From: Nevskiaceae bacterium
GTDB lineage: Bacteria > Pseudomonadota > Gammaproteobacteria > Nevskiales > Nevskiaceae
Assembly: GCA_008012115.1 (NCBI GenBank)
Contig: SSEB01000020.1
Coordinates: 1 to 44,466, forward strand
DNA: 44,466 nt
Reading direction: 5' to 3'
The notes under the pieces are model-generated. The model saw nothing but the letters and a program-made list of their open reading frames with translations. It was not told the origin of the DNA and searched no databases. Of the stretch, positions 1 through 6,921 are shown one piece after another (within the stretch, counting starts at the first letter, position 1; each line of letters opens with the position of its first letter). Made by a program: the position numbers and the translations under genes.

Positions 1-669
1 AAAAACACCCTGTTTCGCGCTGTTTACAAGCTCCGCGACGCGGGCCTGCTGACCATCAAGGAACAGTCTGGCCAGCCGAACCGGTACCGCCTGGAATACG
101 AAGCGATCACCGCGGTGCTGGACAACCCCCTACCCAAAATGGGGCGCCCCAATGTGGGTAGGGCCCCTACCCAGGATGGGGTGGGTACCCTACCCATTGT
201 GGGTAGGGTCACTATTAAAGAGGTTTTAGATTCTGAGACTCTACAACTACAGGGGGGTGTGGATAACACCGAAAAGCCCATGCCGATGGGCTGGCTTCCG
301 AGCGACCAATGCCAAAACGAGCTGCGCATTGCCGGGTTCAATCCTGAGTTCGCGGCCAGCCTGCTGCCCGAGTTCCGCACCTACTGGACCAAGCGCGGCG
401 ATGCCAAGGATTGGGATTCGGTTTTCTGCTGGCACGTCCGCACCCAGGCCGAGAAAAAGCAGCAGCGCGACGCGATGGCGGCCAAGGCCGCCGGCAAGCC
501 CGAGCCGTACCGCCCGCGCTACCCCGGTACCCCGGGGCCGCCCGTAGAAACCCAGCAAGGCCGACAGCCGCCGGCCGCTGAAGTGATCGCAGCGTTTACC
601 CCGTCCAGCCCCCTATCGCCCGATGAGAACCGCAAGCGCTTCGCCGAAGCGTTTGCCCTGCTGAAGTAA
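1..669 (+). CDS. Replication initiator (O/DnaT-like), 3' part of a gene split by the window ends
   Basis: This is the 3' portion of a gene whose start is the GTG at 44014. Joined through the terminal repeat it encodes 288 residues. The N-terminal part (about residues 10-100 of the joined protein) looks like a winged-helix DNA-binding domain (KNTLFRAVYKLRDAGLL). A low-complexity linker of residues about 105-140 is encoded by the iteron repeats. Residues about 163-213 (MGWLP...FRTYW...DWDSVFCWHVRTQ) match the DNA-binding domain of primosomal DnaT. The family pattern is an initiator that binds the origin and helps load host DnaB. No phage helicase was recognised, which fits dependence on the host replisome (inference). 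It is followed 20 bp downstream by the RusA-like gene in the same operon. Confidence 0.85.
   Translation, partial: KNTLFRAVYKLRDAGLLTIKEQSGQPNRYRLEYEAITAVLDNPLPKMGRPNVGRAPTQDGVGTLPIVGRVTIKEVLDSETLQLQGGVDNTEKPMPMGWLPSDQCQNELRIAGFNPEFAASLLPEFRTYWTKRGDAKDWDSVFCWHVRTQAEKKQQRDAMAAKAAGKPEPYRPRYPGTPGPPVETQQGRQPPAAEVIAAFTPSSPLSPDENRKRFAEAFALLK
128..208. repeat. Iteron cluster, probable replication origin
   Basis: Five perfect copies of CCCTACCCA are present. Three are direct (128-136, 165-173, 188-196) and two inverted (155-163, 200-208). A half copy, TGGGTA, is at 182-187. The first inverted pair encloses the palindrome TGGGGCGCCCCA (140-151). The last pair forms a 9-bp hairpin with a 3-nt loop (188-208). 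The cluster sits inside the initiator gene between the DNA-binding and DnaT-like domains, as the iterons of lambda ori sit inside gene O. A second copy lies at 44339-44419 because of the terminal repeat. Confidence 0.75.
209..251. other. AT-rich tract beside the iterons, possible DNA unwinding element
   Basis: By hand count 14 of 43 bases are G or C, in an otherwise strongly GC-rich genome. The tract directly abuts the last iteron, the same arrangement as the iterons followed by an AT-rich element in lambda ori. It remains open coding sequence of the initiator linker (VTIKEVLDSETLQ), so the composition is not simply non-coding drift. A role as the melting site is inferred. Confidence 0.6.
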
Positions 670-689
670 CCCCACTGGAGCAATCGCCC

Positions 690-1292
690 ATGCCCGACCA
701 GCCCGCCCTGCTGTTCCACTTCATCATCCCCCACACGCCCGTGGCCAAGGGCCGCGCACGCTCCACGATCAAGCGTGCCAAGGGCGGTAAGCCGATCCTC
801 ACGAAGGAGGGCCAGCCGATCATCAGCACCTACACGCCGGAGAAGACCCGCGACTTTGAGGCGCTTGTGCGCGACTACGCACAGCAGGCCGCCCGCGGCG
901 AGCTGCTGACCTGCCCCGTAGACCTGCTGGTGCAGTTCCGTTTCAAGATCCCAAGCAGTTACACGAAGTGGCAGCGTGACCTGGCCGCCGAGGGTCTGCT
1001 GCACCACACGAAAAAGCCGGACTGCAGCAACCTGGTAAAGGCGATCGAAGACGCCTGCAACGGCGTGCTGTTCAAGGATGACGGCCAGGTGGTCGGCTGC
1101 ATCACCGACAAGGCATTCACCACTGAGCAGGAGTGCATCGTGGTGCACGGGTACCGCCGCGCCGGCGTGAGCTGCACCGCCACGCGCGCCGAGGCCGTCG
1201 ACTTCCTGGCCAACTACCCCACGCCGTCCATCCGCATGAATCACCTGGGGCTGGGTACGCGCATGCGCACCATGCGCCTGGTGGGCCGGTGA
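690..1292 (+). CDS. RusA-like Holliday junction resolvase
   Basis: The 200-residue protein fits the RusA endodeoxyribonuclease family, which cleaves four-way junctions formed during phage recombination and replication. The N-terminal PHTPVAKGRAR and the signature KPDCSNLVKAIEDACNG followed by FKDDGQVVG (residues 109-136) match RusA. The second acidic residue of the usual D-x-D-N motif is serine here (D111-C-S113-N114), while D121, D130 and D131 are kept. It is longer than E. coli RusA (about 120 residues), with an extra C-terminal tail from about residue 155. The ATG has a GGAG 10 nt upstream, and the stop overlaps the next GTG start by 4 nt. The family call is firm; activity with the serine is uncertain. 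Confidence 0.85.
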   Translation: MPDQPALLFHFIIPHTPVAKGRARSTIKRAKGGKPILTKEGQPIISTYTPEKTRDFEALVRDYAQQAARGELLTCPVDLLVQFRFKIPSSYTKWQRDLAAEGLLHHTKKPDCSNLVKAIEDACNGVLFKDDGQVVGCITDKAFTTEQECIVVHGYRRAGVSCTATRAEAVDFLANYPTPSIRMNHLGLGTRMRTMRLVGR

Positions 1293-1510
1293 ACGCCGGC
1301 GACGACTTCCAGGACGATGACCTGTTCGCCGACCAGCAGCTGCCGGCGGCCGAACAGATCCGCCTGGCAGAGGAAGCGCTGGCCGCCGTGAATCGCCTGG
1401 TGGCCGCGCAGTTCACCCTGGGCACGTCGGTGCTGCAGCACGCCGTCTGCGCCCAGGTCGAGTGTTACCGCGCGCTGCACTTTGCCCGACAGGTGACCCA
1501 TGACCCCTGA
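1289..1510 (+). CDS. Small acidic hypothetical protein
   Basis: This 73-residue protein starts at a GTG overlapping the RusA-like stop (GTGA), a coupling used repeatedly in this operon. The first 25 residues are acidic (DDFQDDDLFADQQ) and the rest is predicted mainly helical (AEEALAAVNRLVAAQFTLG). No recognised domain. It ends 11 nt inside the next gene. Function unknown; position suggests an early accessory to replication. Confidence 0.6.
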   Translation: MNAGDDFQDDDLFADQQLPAAEQIRLAEEALAAVNRLVAAQFTLGTSVLQHAVCAQVECYRALHFARQVTHDP

Positions 1511-1757
1511 AGAAGAAAAGACCCCCGCCGGCTTCATGGTGGCGCGTGCAGCTCGGGCGTACATCGTCCACCTGCTGCCCACCGATGACGAAGGCAAGCA
1601 CCTGGCCAGCTACACCGCGCGCTGCGGCTGGACACCCAGGCCCCGCGGTAGAGCGCGCCCCACCTGGTACCGGCCCGCGGCCTACAACCCCGGCAACCGC
1701 TGCCCCCGCTGTTTCCATGACGTGCCACTCAACGAGGACCATCACCATGCCCCGTAA
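1500..1757 (+). CDS. Small hypothetical protein with C-terminal CxxC
   Basis: The protein has 85 residues. It has a single Cys42 and a C-terminal C68-P-R-C71 followed by a histidine-rich end (EDHHHAP), which could bind a metal. The middle is rich in Arg, Pro and Trp. The ATG overlaps the preceding gene by 11 nt and the last codons overlap the KTSC gene start by 11 nt. No family recognised. Confidence 0.6.
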   Translation: MTPEEEKTPAGFMVARAARAYIVHLLPTDDEGKHLASYTARCGWTPRPRGRARPTWYRPAAYNPGNRCPRCFHDVPLNEDHHHAP

Positions 1758-2082
1758 GTCGACCACCCCGAAGCCGCCCGCCAAGCCGCGCAAGATCGTG
1801 CCCACCAAGCACATCAGCGAGGTGCCGCAGATCCGCCTGGAGCCCGTCGTGTCCAGCCAGGTCCAGGCCATCGGCCACGACCCTGCCACCAACACCCTGG
1901 CCATCCGCTTCCCGGGCTGGGATGACAAGCCGGGCTCGCTGTACCACTACGCCAACTTCAACGCCGACCAGTTCGCCGAGTTCTGCGCCGCCGAGTCGGT
2001 GGGTAGTTTCTTCATCAAGCAGATCAAGGCCAATGAGGCCCTGTTCCCCTACACGAAGATTGACGAAACCCCGCAGGCCTGA
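1747..2082 (+). CDS. KTSC domain protein
   Basis: The protein has 111 residues. A Lys/Pro-rich N-terminus (residues 1-30) precedes a KTSC domain at about 38-105: VSSQVQAIGHDPATNTLAI, then GSLYHYANF and ESVGSFFIKQIK. KTSC domains are small and found in phages and some RNA-processing or nuclease contexts; their biochemical role is not settled. I chose the ATG at 1747 over earlier in-frame codons because it overlaps the previous gene by 11 nt and gives the expected domain boundaries. Transcribed with the early replication genes. Confidence 0.8.
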   Translation: MPRKSTTPKPPAKPRKIVPTKHISEVPQIRLEPVVSSQVQAIGHDPATNTLAIRFPGWDDKPGSLYHYANFNADQFAEFCAAESVGSFFIKQIKANEALFPYTKIDETPQA

Positions 2083-2111
2083 GCCTGCAGCGCCATCGCC
2101 CTGGAGCCCCT

Positions 2112-2528
2112 ATGTCTACTTCCCCGCTCGACTACCTGCGGCCGCGCCTGGTGCCGCTGCCGGTGGCTCAACTCACACTGAACCTGGCCGACGACGTGCC
2201 GCGCACGCTGCTGACCACCGGCGGCAACCGCGTGAGGCTGGGCGAGCTGGGCAGCACCGACATGACCATGCTGGCGATGGCCAGGGCACGCCACACCGTC
2301 GACACCTGGCACAGGGTGGCCACCGCCAGGCTGCGCATGCAGGACGCGCAGCTGGTGGAAACCCCGCCGGCGATCCACCAGGCGATCGCCGAGCGGGTGG
2401 CCAAGTCGATTGCAACCGAGGACGGCCGCCGTTGGGCCGACATTCCAGACCACGCCCGCGACCGCTACCTGGTCGACGCGCACCGCCACATCAACCATCT
2501 GCTACTGGAGCTTTCCCGCCATGTCTGA
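2112..2528 (+). CDS. Hypothetical protein
   Basis: The protein has 138 residues with a CTGGAG about 5 nt before the ATG. The C-terminal half is largely helical (ARARHTVDTWHRVATARL, then DRYLVDAHRHINHLLLEL). No signal peptide, membrane segment or metal motif is visible. Its end overlaps the start of the P-loop protein by 8 nt, indicating co-translation. No family recognised. Confidence 0.65.
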   Translation: MSTSPLDYLRPRLVPLPVAQLTLNLADDVPRTLLTTGGNRVRLGELGSTDMTMLAMARARHTVDTWHRVATARLRMQDAQLVETPPAIHQAIAERVAKSIATEDGRRWADIPDHARDRYLVDAHRHINHLLLELSRHV

Positions 2529-3897
2529 GAACGAAATCACCATCACCGTGCACGGCCACATCGGGGTCGGAAAATCCGCCGTGTCCCTTGCGATCCTCGA
2601 CGCGCTACGCGCTGCCGGGTTGGCCTGCACCTGGGACGATGAGCAGTCCGAGCGCAACCTGGGTACCGGCGCCGGCGATATCGCCGCGATGGAAGAACGC
2701 CCCACCATCCGCCTGATCGAAACGAACCCCAGCAGGTGGCCGGAGTGGCCCATCGGCCGCCTGCAGCTACGCCAGGGGCAGATCCAGCAGCTTGCCGATT
2801 TCGCCGGCGTTCCGGTCGAAGGCACCGCCGAGGAGGACCAGGACGTGCTGCAGCTGACGCTGGGGCATGTCGGGCATTCCGGCCCCGGCCTTTACGCCAG
2901 CTTTGACGACGTGCCCGAGGGCGGCGCCATCTTCCTGGGCGTTCCCGAAGGTGACCCGCAGCTGCTGTTCAGCGCCGACATTGCCCACCCGAAGAACGGC
3001 GAACAGCGCCGGTGGTTCCTGGCCGGCGCCAGCGCCGTGGCCACGGGCCGGGCGTTCGTCAACAGCGGCGACAGCGAGCGCCAGTTCATCACCGACAGCG
3101 ACGACGACACCGCCGCCCTGCAGGTGGCCACGCAGTTCACGTCGGAGAACGAACCGCGCAAGCGCGCCGAACTGCAGGTGGCCATCATCGCCGCCCTGCA
3201 GCACGCCCGCGCCAGCCAGGAACGCGGCCTGTACCACGTCGCCGACACGCTGCCGATCGCGGTCAACGCTCGCCGGCTGGGCCACTGCCTGGAAGTGATC
3301 CGCCTGAACCTGGGCAGCATTGAGTCGAGCGCCAGGCACCTGGTACCGGGCAACAACGACGACCGGCTGCGCCTGGCCAACATGCAGCACGAAGTCACCC
3401 ACGCCCAGCAGGTGCTGAAGTCGGTAGAGGAAATCGTGTGTGAGCTGCTGACCGGCACCAAGGTGCGGCCCGCCTTCGACTACTTCGCCCCGGAGTACTA
3501 CATCCACGACGGCGCCGGCCTGGTGCACTTCAGCCGCGTGCCGCCGGCAGAGTGGCCGGAATGGGCGACCGAGGCGCTGCAGCGCATGGGCGGCGGCGTG
3601 AGCCTTTACGACGACCTGCTGGCAGTGCTGCAGGCGAAGGACCACACCACCGCCCGCGCCAACATCGGCGGGATGCGTGGCCGCATCGTGTCCCTGCAGT
3701 CCCAGCTGGAGGACAGTGGGCGCCGCCTGGTCGACGCCCAGCGCCTGGCCTGGGCGTTGGTCGACGCCGCCGGCGGCAGCGTGGAGCTGGGGCAGTCGGT
3801 GTTGGCCACCACGGACTGGCGCGGTAAGAAGCTGCAGCAGCTGCAGGTGCCCACCGGTGGCGTGCGCTTCACCAGCACCCAGGACACCCCGCGATGA
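2521..3897 (+). CDS. P-loop NTP-binding protein with long unknown C-terminal region
   Basis: The 458-residue protein begins with a clear Walker A motif, GHIGVGKS (about residues 11-18), in the context ITITVHGHIGVGKSAVSLAI. Small phage P-loop proteins of about 80-110 residues share this start. Here about 350 more residues follow, including a helical stretch from about 215 onward (KRAELQVAIIAALQHARASQ) and a C-terminal helical part. I see no obvious Walker B or helicase motifs, so I do not call it a helicase. The ATG at 2521 overlaps the preceding gene and the stop overlaps the next start (ATGA). Possibly a fusion of a P-loop domain with other early proteins. Confidence 0.65.
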   Translation: MSENEITITVHGHIGVGKSAVSLAILDALRAAGLACTWDDEQSERNLGTGAGDIAAMEERPTIRLIETNPSRWPEWPIGRLQLRQGQIQQLADFAGVPVEGTAEEDQDVLQLTLGHVGHSGPGLYASFDDVPEGGAIFLGVPEGDPQLLFSADIAHPKNGEQRRWFLAGASAVATGRAFVNSGDSERQFITDSDDDTAALQVATQFTSENEPRKRAELQVAIIAALQHARASQERGLYHVADTLPIAVNARRLGHCLEVIRLNLGSIESSARHLVPGNNDDRLRLANMQHEVTHAQQVLKSVEEIVCELLTGTKVRPAFDYFAPEYYIHDGAGLVHFSRVPPAEWPEWATEALQRMGGGVSLYDDLLAVLQAKDHTTARANIGGMRGRIVSLQSQLEDSGRRLVDAQRLAWALVDAAGGSVELGQSVLATTDWRGKKLQQLQVPTGGVRFTSTQDTPR

Positions 3898-4337
3898 GCA
3901 ACGGCGACATTCCCTGCCCGCGGTGCGGCCGCTACTACAGCCGACAGGGCGTGCTGGACCACATGCGCGACCTGCACCACATCACCCGCCGCGATGCCGG
4001 CAACCTGGTGGCCGCGGCGCAGGCCCAGGCGAAGCCCAAGCCCAAGCCGGCCCAGGACGATGACGACGGCGCAGCCTGGGTGTTCCGTGCCCTGGCCCAG
4101 CAAAACAAGGAACACCGGGCGGCGATGCTGGCCAAGGCCGACACCACCGGCTGGCAGCAGCTGTCGCCGTACCACTACCGCCGGTGGTTCTACGACACCC
4201 GGGTGGACTGGTGGCCGAGCGGCGGCAAGGCCCAGGTTTTCACGAAGGGATCCGGCCAGCCGCCGCAAATGGTGTACGGGCATCGGCGGGTGGCCGCGCT
4301 GGTCGAGCGGCTGAAGGGGATAGAGCGTGCAGGCTGA
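3894..4337 (+). CDS. C2H2-type zinc finger protein
   Basis: The 147-residue protein has one zinc finger at the N-terminus: C8-x2-C11-x11-H23-x4-H28 (CPRCGRYYSRQGVLDHM). A Lys/Pro linker (KPKPKPAQ) separates it from a C-terminal region with YHYRRWFYDTRVDWWPSGGK and VYGHRRVAALVERL. A single finger plus a basic aromatic domain suggests nucleic-acid binding, but no family is recognised. The ATG overlaps the P-loop gene stop by 4 nt and the end overlaps the next GTG by 11 nt. Confidence 0.7.
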   Translation: MSNGDIPCPRCGRYYSRQGVLDHMRDLHHITRRDAGNLVAAAQAQAKPKPKPAQDDDDGAAWVFRALAQQNKEHRAAMLAKADTTGWQQLSPYHYRRWFYDTRVDWWPSGGKAQVFTKGSGQPPQMVYGHRRVAALVERLKGIERAG

Positions 4338-4548
4338 CCTGTTCGCCGCCGCGCCGGCGCCGGCGGATCCGCCGCCCCTCCTGCAGGCCGGCGGCCGCAC
4401 CTACCGCACCAGGTCGACCGATCGCGGCCTGGCCATCAACTGGACCGGCCCCGGGGCAACCCAGGGCGTGGTCGGGCAGTACCACCCAACGGAGGCGGCC
4501 GCACTGGCCGCCGTCCACCACATCGAGCAACGGAGACAAAAACCATGA
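4327..4548 (+). CDS. Small hypothetical protein
   Basis: The protein has 73 residues and starts at GTG (MQADLFAAAPAP). The second half (INWTGPGATQGVVGQYHPTE) resembles a small beta-rich fold; no domain is named. It overlaps both neighbours by 4-11 nt, so translation is coupled. Function unknown. Confidence 0.6.
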   Translation: MQADLFAAAPAPADPPPLLQAGGRTYRTRSTDRGLAINWTGPGATQGVVGQYHPTEAAALAAVHHIEQRRQKP

Positions 4549-5570
4549 TGGGCGACGCAAAGCCGACCTACACGAAGAACCGGCACGAGTTCCTGCAGCT
4601 GGTGAACGCCGCCGGCAGCGTGGGCTGCAGGGCGCGCGGCGCCGCTTTCGGCGCTGCATGCACCGCCATGCGCCAGCTGGGATGGGTCGAGCAGGTGCCG
4701 GCGATCGGGATCAAGGTGCGAATCACCGACCTGGGTACGCGAGCCCTGCAGGCCTGGGACGCTGGCCAGCGCGGCGAGCTGGACCTGCGCACGGGCGAGG
4801 AGCGCCGGCAGCAGATCCTCGAGGACGTGCTGGACCTGGCCGAGCAGCACCAGCTCGATGAGCGGCTGCTGCGCGCGCTGCTGCAGCGCATGCCGGTGCT
4901 GGAGGTCCAGCGGTGCATCCGCGGCGCCGTCCAGGCGGCCAGCGCCGCGGTGGCCACCTGCAGGCCGATGGGCCCGGCCGAGCTGCAGGAAACCCTGGAG
5001 ACGTTCGACCGCCTGGCCGGCGGTACCGGCGTGATCCTGCCGGCAGAGGATGACGACACGGGCATGGTGGTGCTGGACGCAAACGGGCGCGTTCTGGAGG
5101 TGATCGAGGACGCCACCCAGCGGCACACCGGGGGCATGGTCACGCTGTCGCCCGAGGCGCAGGCAGAGCCCGTGCTTACCCGCGGCGAGGCAATCCTGCC
5201 GGTCAGCCATCCGCTGGTGCAGAAGATGCTCGCCACGCCGGTACCGGAGAACGTCGAATCCAAGACGATCACCGTAACCGTGAACCCGGAGCCTGCCGCG
5301 GCACGCATTGCCCGGGCCGAGCTGCAGGAGGGCGGCCTGGCCAACCTGCTGGGCGGCGCCCGATCGTTCGTTCCGGGCGGCTACACCGGCGATCGCCCTG
5401 CAGGTCCGGCGGTAGTCGCCGAGGATCCGCCGGCGGCCGAGGAGGACGAAGACGACCACGGCCTGGTCATCTGCCCGAGCTGCGACGGCCGCGGCATCAC
5501 CGGGCCGCTGCACCTGGACTGCCGCATGTGCAAGGGCGAAGGCGCGATTAAGCGGACGGTGCAGCTGTGA
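4545..5570 (+). CDS. Hypothetical protein with C-terminal DnaJ-like CxxCxGxG zinc motif
   Basis: The protein has 341 residues. The N-terminal 65 residues (NRHEFLQLVNAAG...VRITDLGTRALQ) look like a winged helix. A helical part follows (residues about 85-150). The C-terminus carries two CxxCxGxG repeats (C310-x2-C313-DGRG and C326-x2-C329-KGEG), a half zinc finger as in the DnaJ cysteine-rich region, preceded by an acidic stretch (EEDEDDHG). Such tails in phage proteins probably bind zinc structurally. The ATG overlaps the upstream gene by 4 nt and the stop overlaps the next GTG. Role unknown; perhaps DNA-binding early regulation. Confidence 0.65.
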   Translation: MMGDAKPTYTKNRHEFLQLVNAAGSVGCRARGAAFGAACTAMRQLGWVEQVPAIGIKVRITDLGTRALQAWDAGQRGELDLRTGEERRQQILEDVLDLAEQHQLDERLLRALLQRMPVLEVQRCIRGAVQAASAAVATCRPMGPAELQETLETFDRLAGGTGVILPAEDDDTGMVVLDANGRVLEVIEDATQRHTGGMVTLSPEAQAEPVLTRGEAILPVSHPLVQKMLATPVPENVESKTITVTVNPEPAAARIARAELQEGGLANLLGGARSFVPGGYTGDRPAGPAVVAEDPPAAEEDEDDHGLVICPSCDGRGITGPLHLDCRMCKGEGAIKRTVQL

Positions 5571-5992
5571 TTGGCAGCAAGCGAGCAAGCAAGCGCGAAT
5601 GGGCGCACATGGAGGCGTGCAAGACCCGGGTGTGCATCCCCTGCCTGGTCGGCGTACAGCTGGGCCTGATCGACCCAGCGCACGCCGTGCGCGGTGGCGA
5701 CGACGACGACGGCATGCCGCTGCCAATGGTCACCTACCAGCACTGCAAGAGCGGAAACCTACGCATGGGCCACCTGGACGGCTACGGCTGCTGTCTGTGG
5801 CACCACTTTGGCACCCAGCAGCTGCATGCCCTGGGCATGTCGAAGGAGGAGGCCCGCGCGCGCTGGGGCCCGAACCTGCATGACAACGGCCGGGAGTTCC
5901 GCGAGACGTTCGGCACCGAGCTGGAGCTTATCGAGGTCCAGGCCTTTGTCCTGCAGCAATCCGCTACAGGTGATAGGCTTTCTGCGGTTTAG
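5567..5992 (+). CDS. Ref-like HNH nuclease / recombination enhancement family
   Basis: The protein has 141 residues. It shows C23-x2-C26, then YQHC (57-60), GHLDGYGCCLWHH (68-80) and a C-terminal RWGPNLHDNGREFRETFGTE. This order of paired cysteines, a GH-x-GYG-CC-x2-HH core and a terminal FGTE-L segment matches the Ref/YbcO type HNH nucleases of phages; P1 Ref is RecA-dependent. The family was recognised by eye and the exact catalytic histidines are uncertain. GTG start overlaps the preceding stop. Last gene of the early block before the activator gene; fits recombination functions elsewhere (Erf, RusA, SSB). Confidence 0.7.
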   Translation: MIGSKRASKREWAHMEACKTRVCIPCLVGVQLGLIDPAHAVRGGDDDDGMPLPMVTYQHCKSGNLRMGHLDGYGCCLWHHFGTQQLHALGMSKEEARARWGPNLHDNGREFRETFGTELELIEVQAFVLQQSATGDRLSAV

Positions 5993-6010
5993 TGAAGCGA
6001 AGGGGAAACG

Positions 6011-6388
6011 ATGGCAAGCGCGATTCTGGATGACCTGGTGCAGCTGATCGGCCACCACCACGCCATCGAGCTGCTGCGCGCCTGGGGTGGTCGACGCATC
6101 AAGGTTCCCGAATCCCTGGGCCAGGACCACCCCCTGGCCTTTGTCGTTGGGCTGGAGTCGGCGCAGAAGCTGGCCAGGCGCTACGGCAGCACCGAGCTCG
6201 ACCTGCCGGCCGAGCGTAATTTCCTGATCGACCTGCGCAATGCGGCGATCGTGAGCGACTTCACGGCGGGGAGCAGCATTCTGTCCCTGTCGTGCCTGTA
6301 CGGCGTGAGCCGCCGGCAGATCCAGACAATCCTGGACGCGATGGGGCACCGCGAGCTGCGCCTGCAGCGTGCGGGTTCCCGCACCTGA
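6011..6388 (+). CDS. Mor-family transcription activator
   Basis: The protein has 125 residues. An N-terminal helical dimerisation-like part (residues 1-60) is followed by AERNFLIDLRNAAIVSDF and the helix-turn-helix SILSLSCLYGVSRRQIQTIL (residues about 88-107). This is the layout of phage Mu Mor and C proteins, which activate middle and late promoters that lack a good -35 box. The start is supported by GAAGGGGAAACG just upstream of the ATG. It lies downstream of the early genes and upstream of lysis and structural genes, the expected place for a late-gene switch. The family call is strong; the target promoters are inferred. Confidence 0.85.
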   Translation: MASAILDDLVQLIGHHHAIELLRAWGGRRIKVPESLGQDHPLAFVVGLESAQKLARRYGSTELDLPAERNFLIDLRNAAIVSDFTAGSSILSLSCLYGVSRRQIQTILDAMGHRELRLQRAGSRT

Positions 6389-6441
6389 CGCCGGCGGCCA
6401 ATCGGTGAACAATGCCCCCCATTCCACACGGGGGCATCACC

Positions 6442-6921
6442 ATGTATCAACTCGGTTCACGATCGCTGGCCAACCTGAAGGGCGTGCACCCGCGCCTGGT
6501 CCAGGTGGTGCAGCTGGCCATCACCCTGTCCGCCCAGGACTTCACCGTCCTGGAGGGCGTGCGCAGCCTGGCGGCGCAGAAAGCCAACGTGGCCAAGGGC
6601 GCCAGCCAGACGATGGACAGCAAGCACCTGGTGCAGGGCGACGGCTATGGCCACGCCGTCGACCTGGCCGCCTGGGTGAATGGCAAGGTGGCATGGGATC
6701 CCTGGGAGCGTTACGACGTGATCGCCGACGCCATGCGCCGCGCGGCCATCCAGCTGGGCGTACAGATCCGGTGGGGCGGCGGGTGGTTCAATCTCAACCA
6801 GCTGGCCAGCCCGGCGCAGATCCTGGCCGCGCGCCAGGCCTACACCGCCGATCGCAAGCGCGCAGGCCGTAAGGCGTTCCTGGATGGCCCGCATTTTGAG
6901 CTGCAGGCGGTCGCCCGGTGA
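6442..6921 (+). CDS. Endolysin, M15 L-alanyl-D-glutamate peptidase type
   Basis: The 159-residue protein has the zinc peptidase pattern of VanY/M15C endolysins: GVRSLAAQ, GASQTMDSKH with the downstream GHAVDLAAW (SxH...GxAxD), and C-terminal DGPHFEL giving the last metal histidine. It should cleave peptide cross-bridges in murein. No signal peptide is visible, so it would need a holin. I prefer the ATG at 6442 (GGGG 8-12 nt upstream) over the in-frame codon at 6412, which adds a non-conserved extension. Followed directly by membrane protein genes of the lysis cassette. Confidence 0.9.
   Translation: MYQLGSRSLANLKGVHPRLVQVVQLAITLSAQDFTVLEGVRSLAAQKANVAKGASQTMDSKHLVQGDGYGHAVDLAAWVNGKVAWDPWERYDVIADAMRRAAIQLGVQIRWGGGWFNLNQLASPAQILAARQAYTADRKRAGRKAFLDGPHFELQAVAR

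Larger units (their letters stand above)
1..255. repeat. Left copy of 255-bp exact terminal direct repeat
   Basis: Bases 1-255 are identical to 44212-44466 with a constant offset of 44,211. The repeat lies inside the replication gene, which reads in frame across the join. That argues for a circular or circularly permuted genome whose ends were duplicated on linearisation. A true short terminal repeat cutting through a coding gene would be unusual. The length could also equal an assembler k-mer overlap. The repeat contains the iteron cluster and most of the AT-rich tract. Confidence 0.95.

Noticed and set aside
128..208. CRISPR array
   Set aside because: The repeats are 9 bp, in both orientations, with irregular spacing and within a coding gene; they fit iterons.
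519..1244. Long minus-strand ORF (241 residues) opposite the RusA-like gene
   Set aside because: It is antisense to two well-supported genes, low-complexity and has no ribosome site or domain; a GC-rich shadow frame.
3894..4337. Eukaryotic transcription factor from the C2H2 finger
   Set aside because: Single C2H2-like fingers are common in phage early proteins; context is clearly phage.
5941..5976. Promoter ahead of the Mor-like gene (TTGTCC with GATAGG)
   Set aside because: Spacing of about 19-20 bp and weak hexamers; transcription from the upstream operon suffices.
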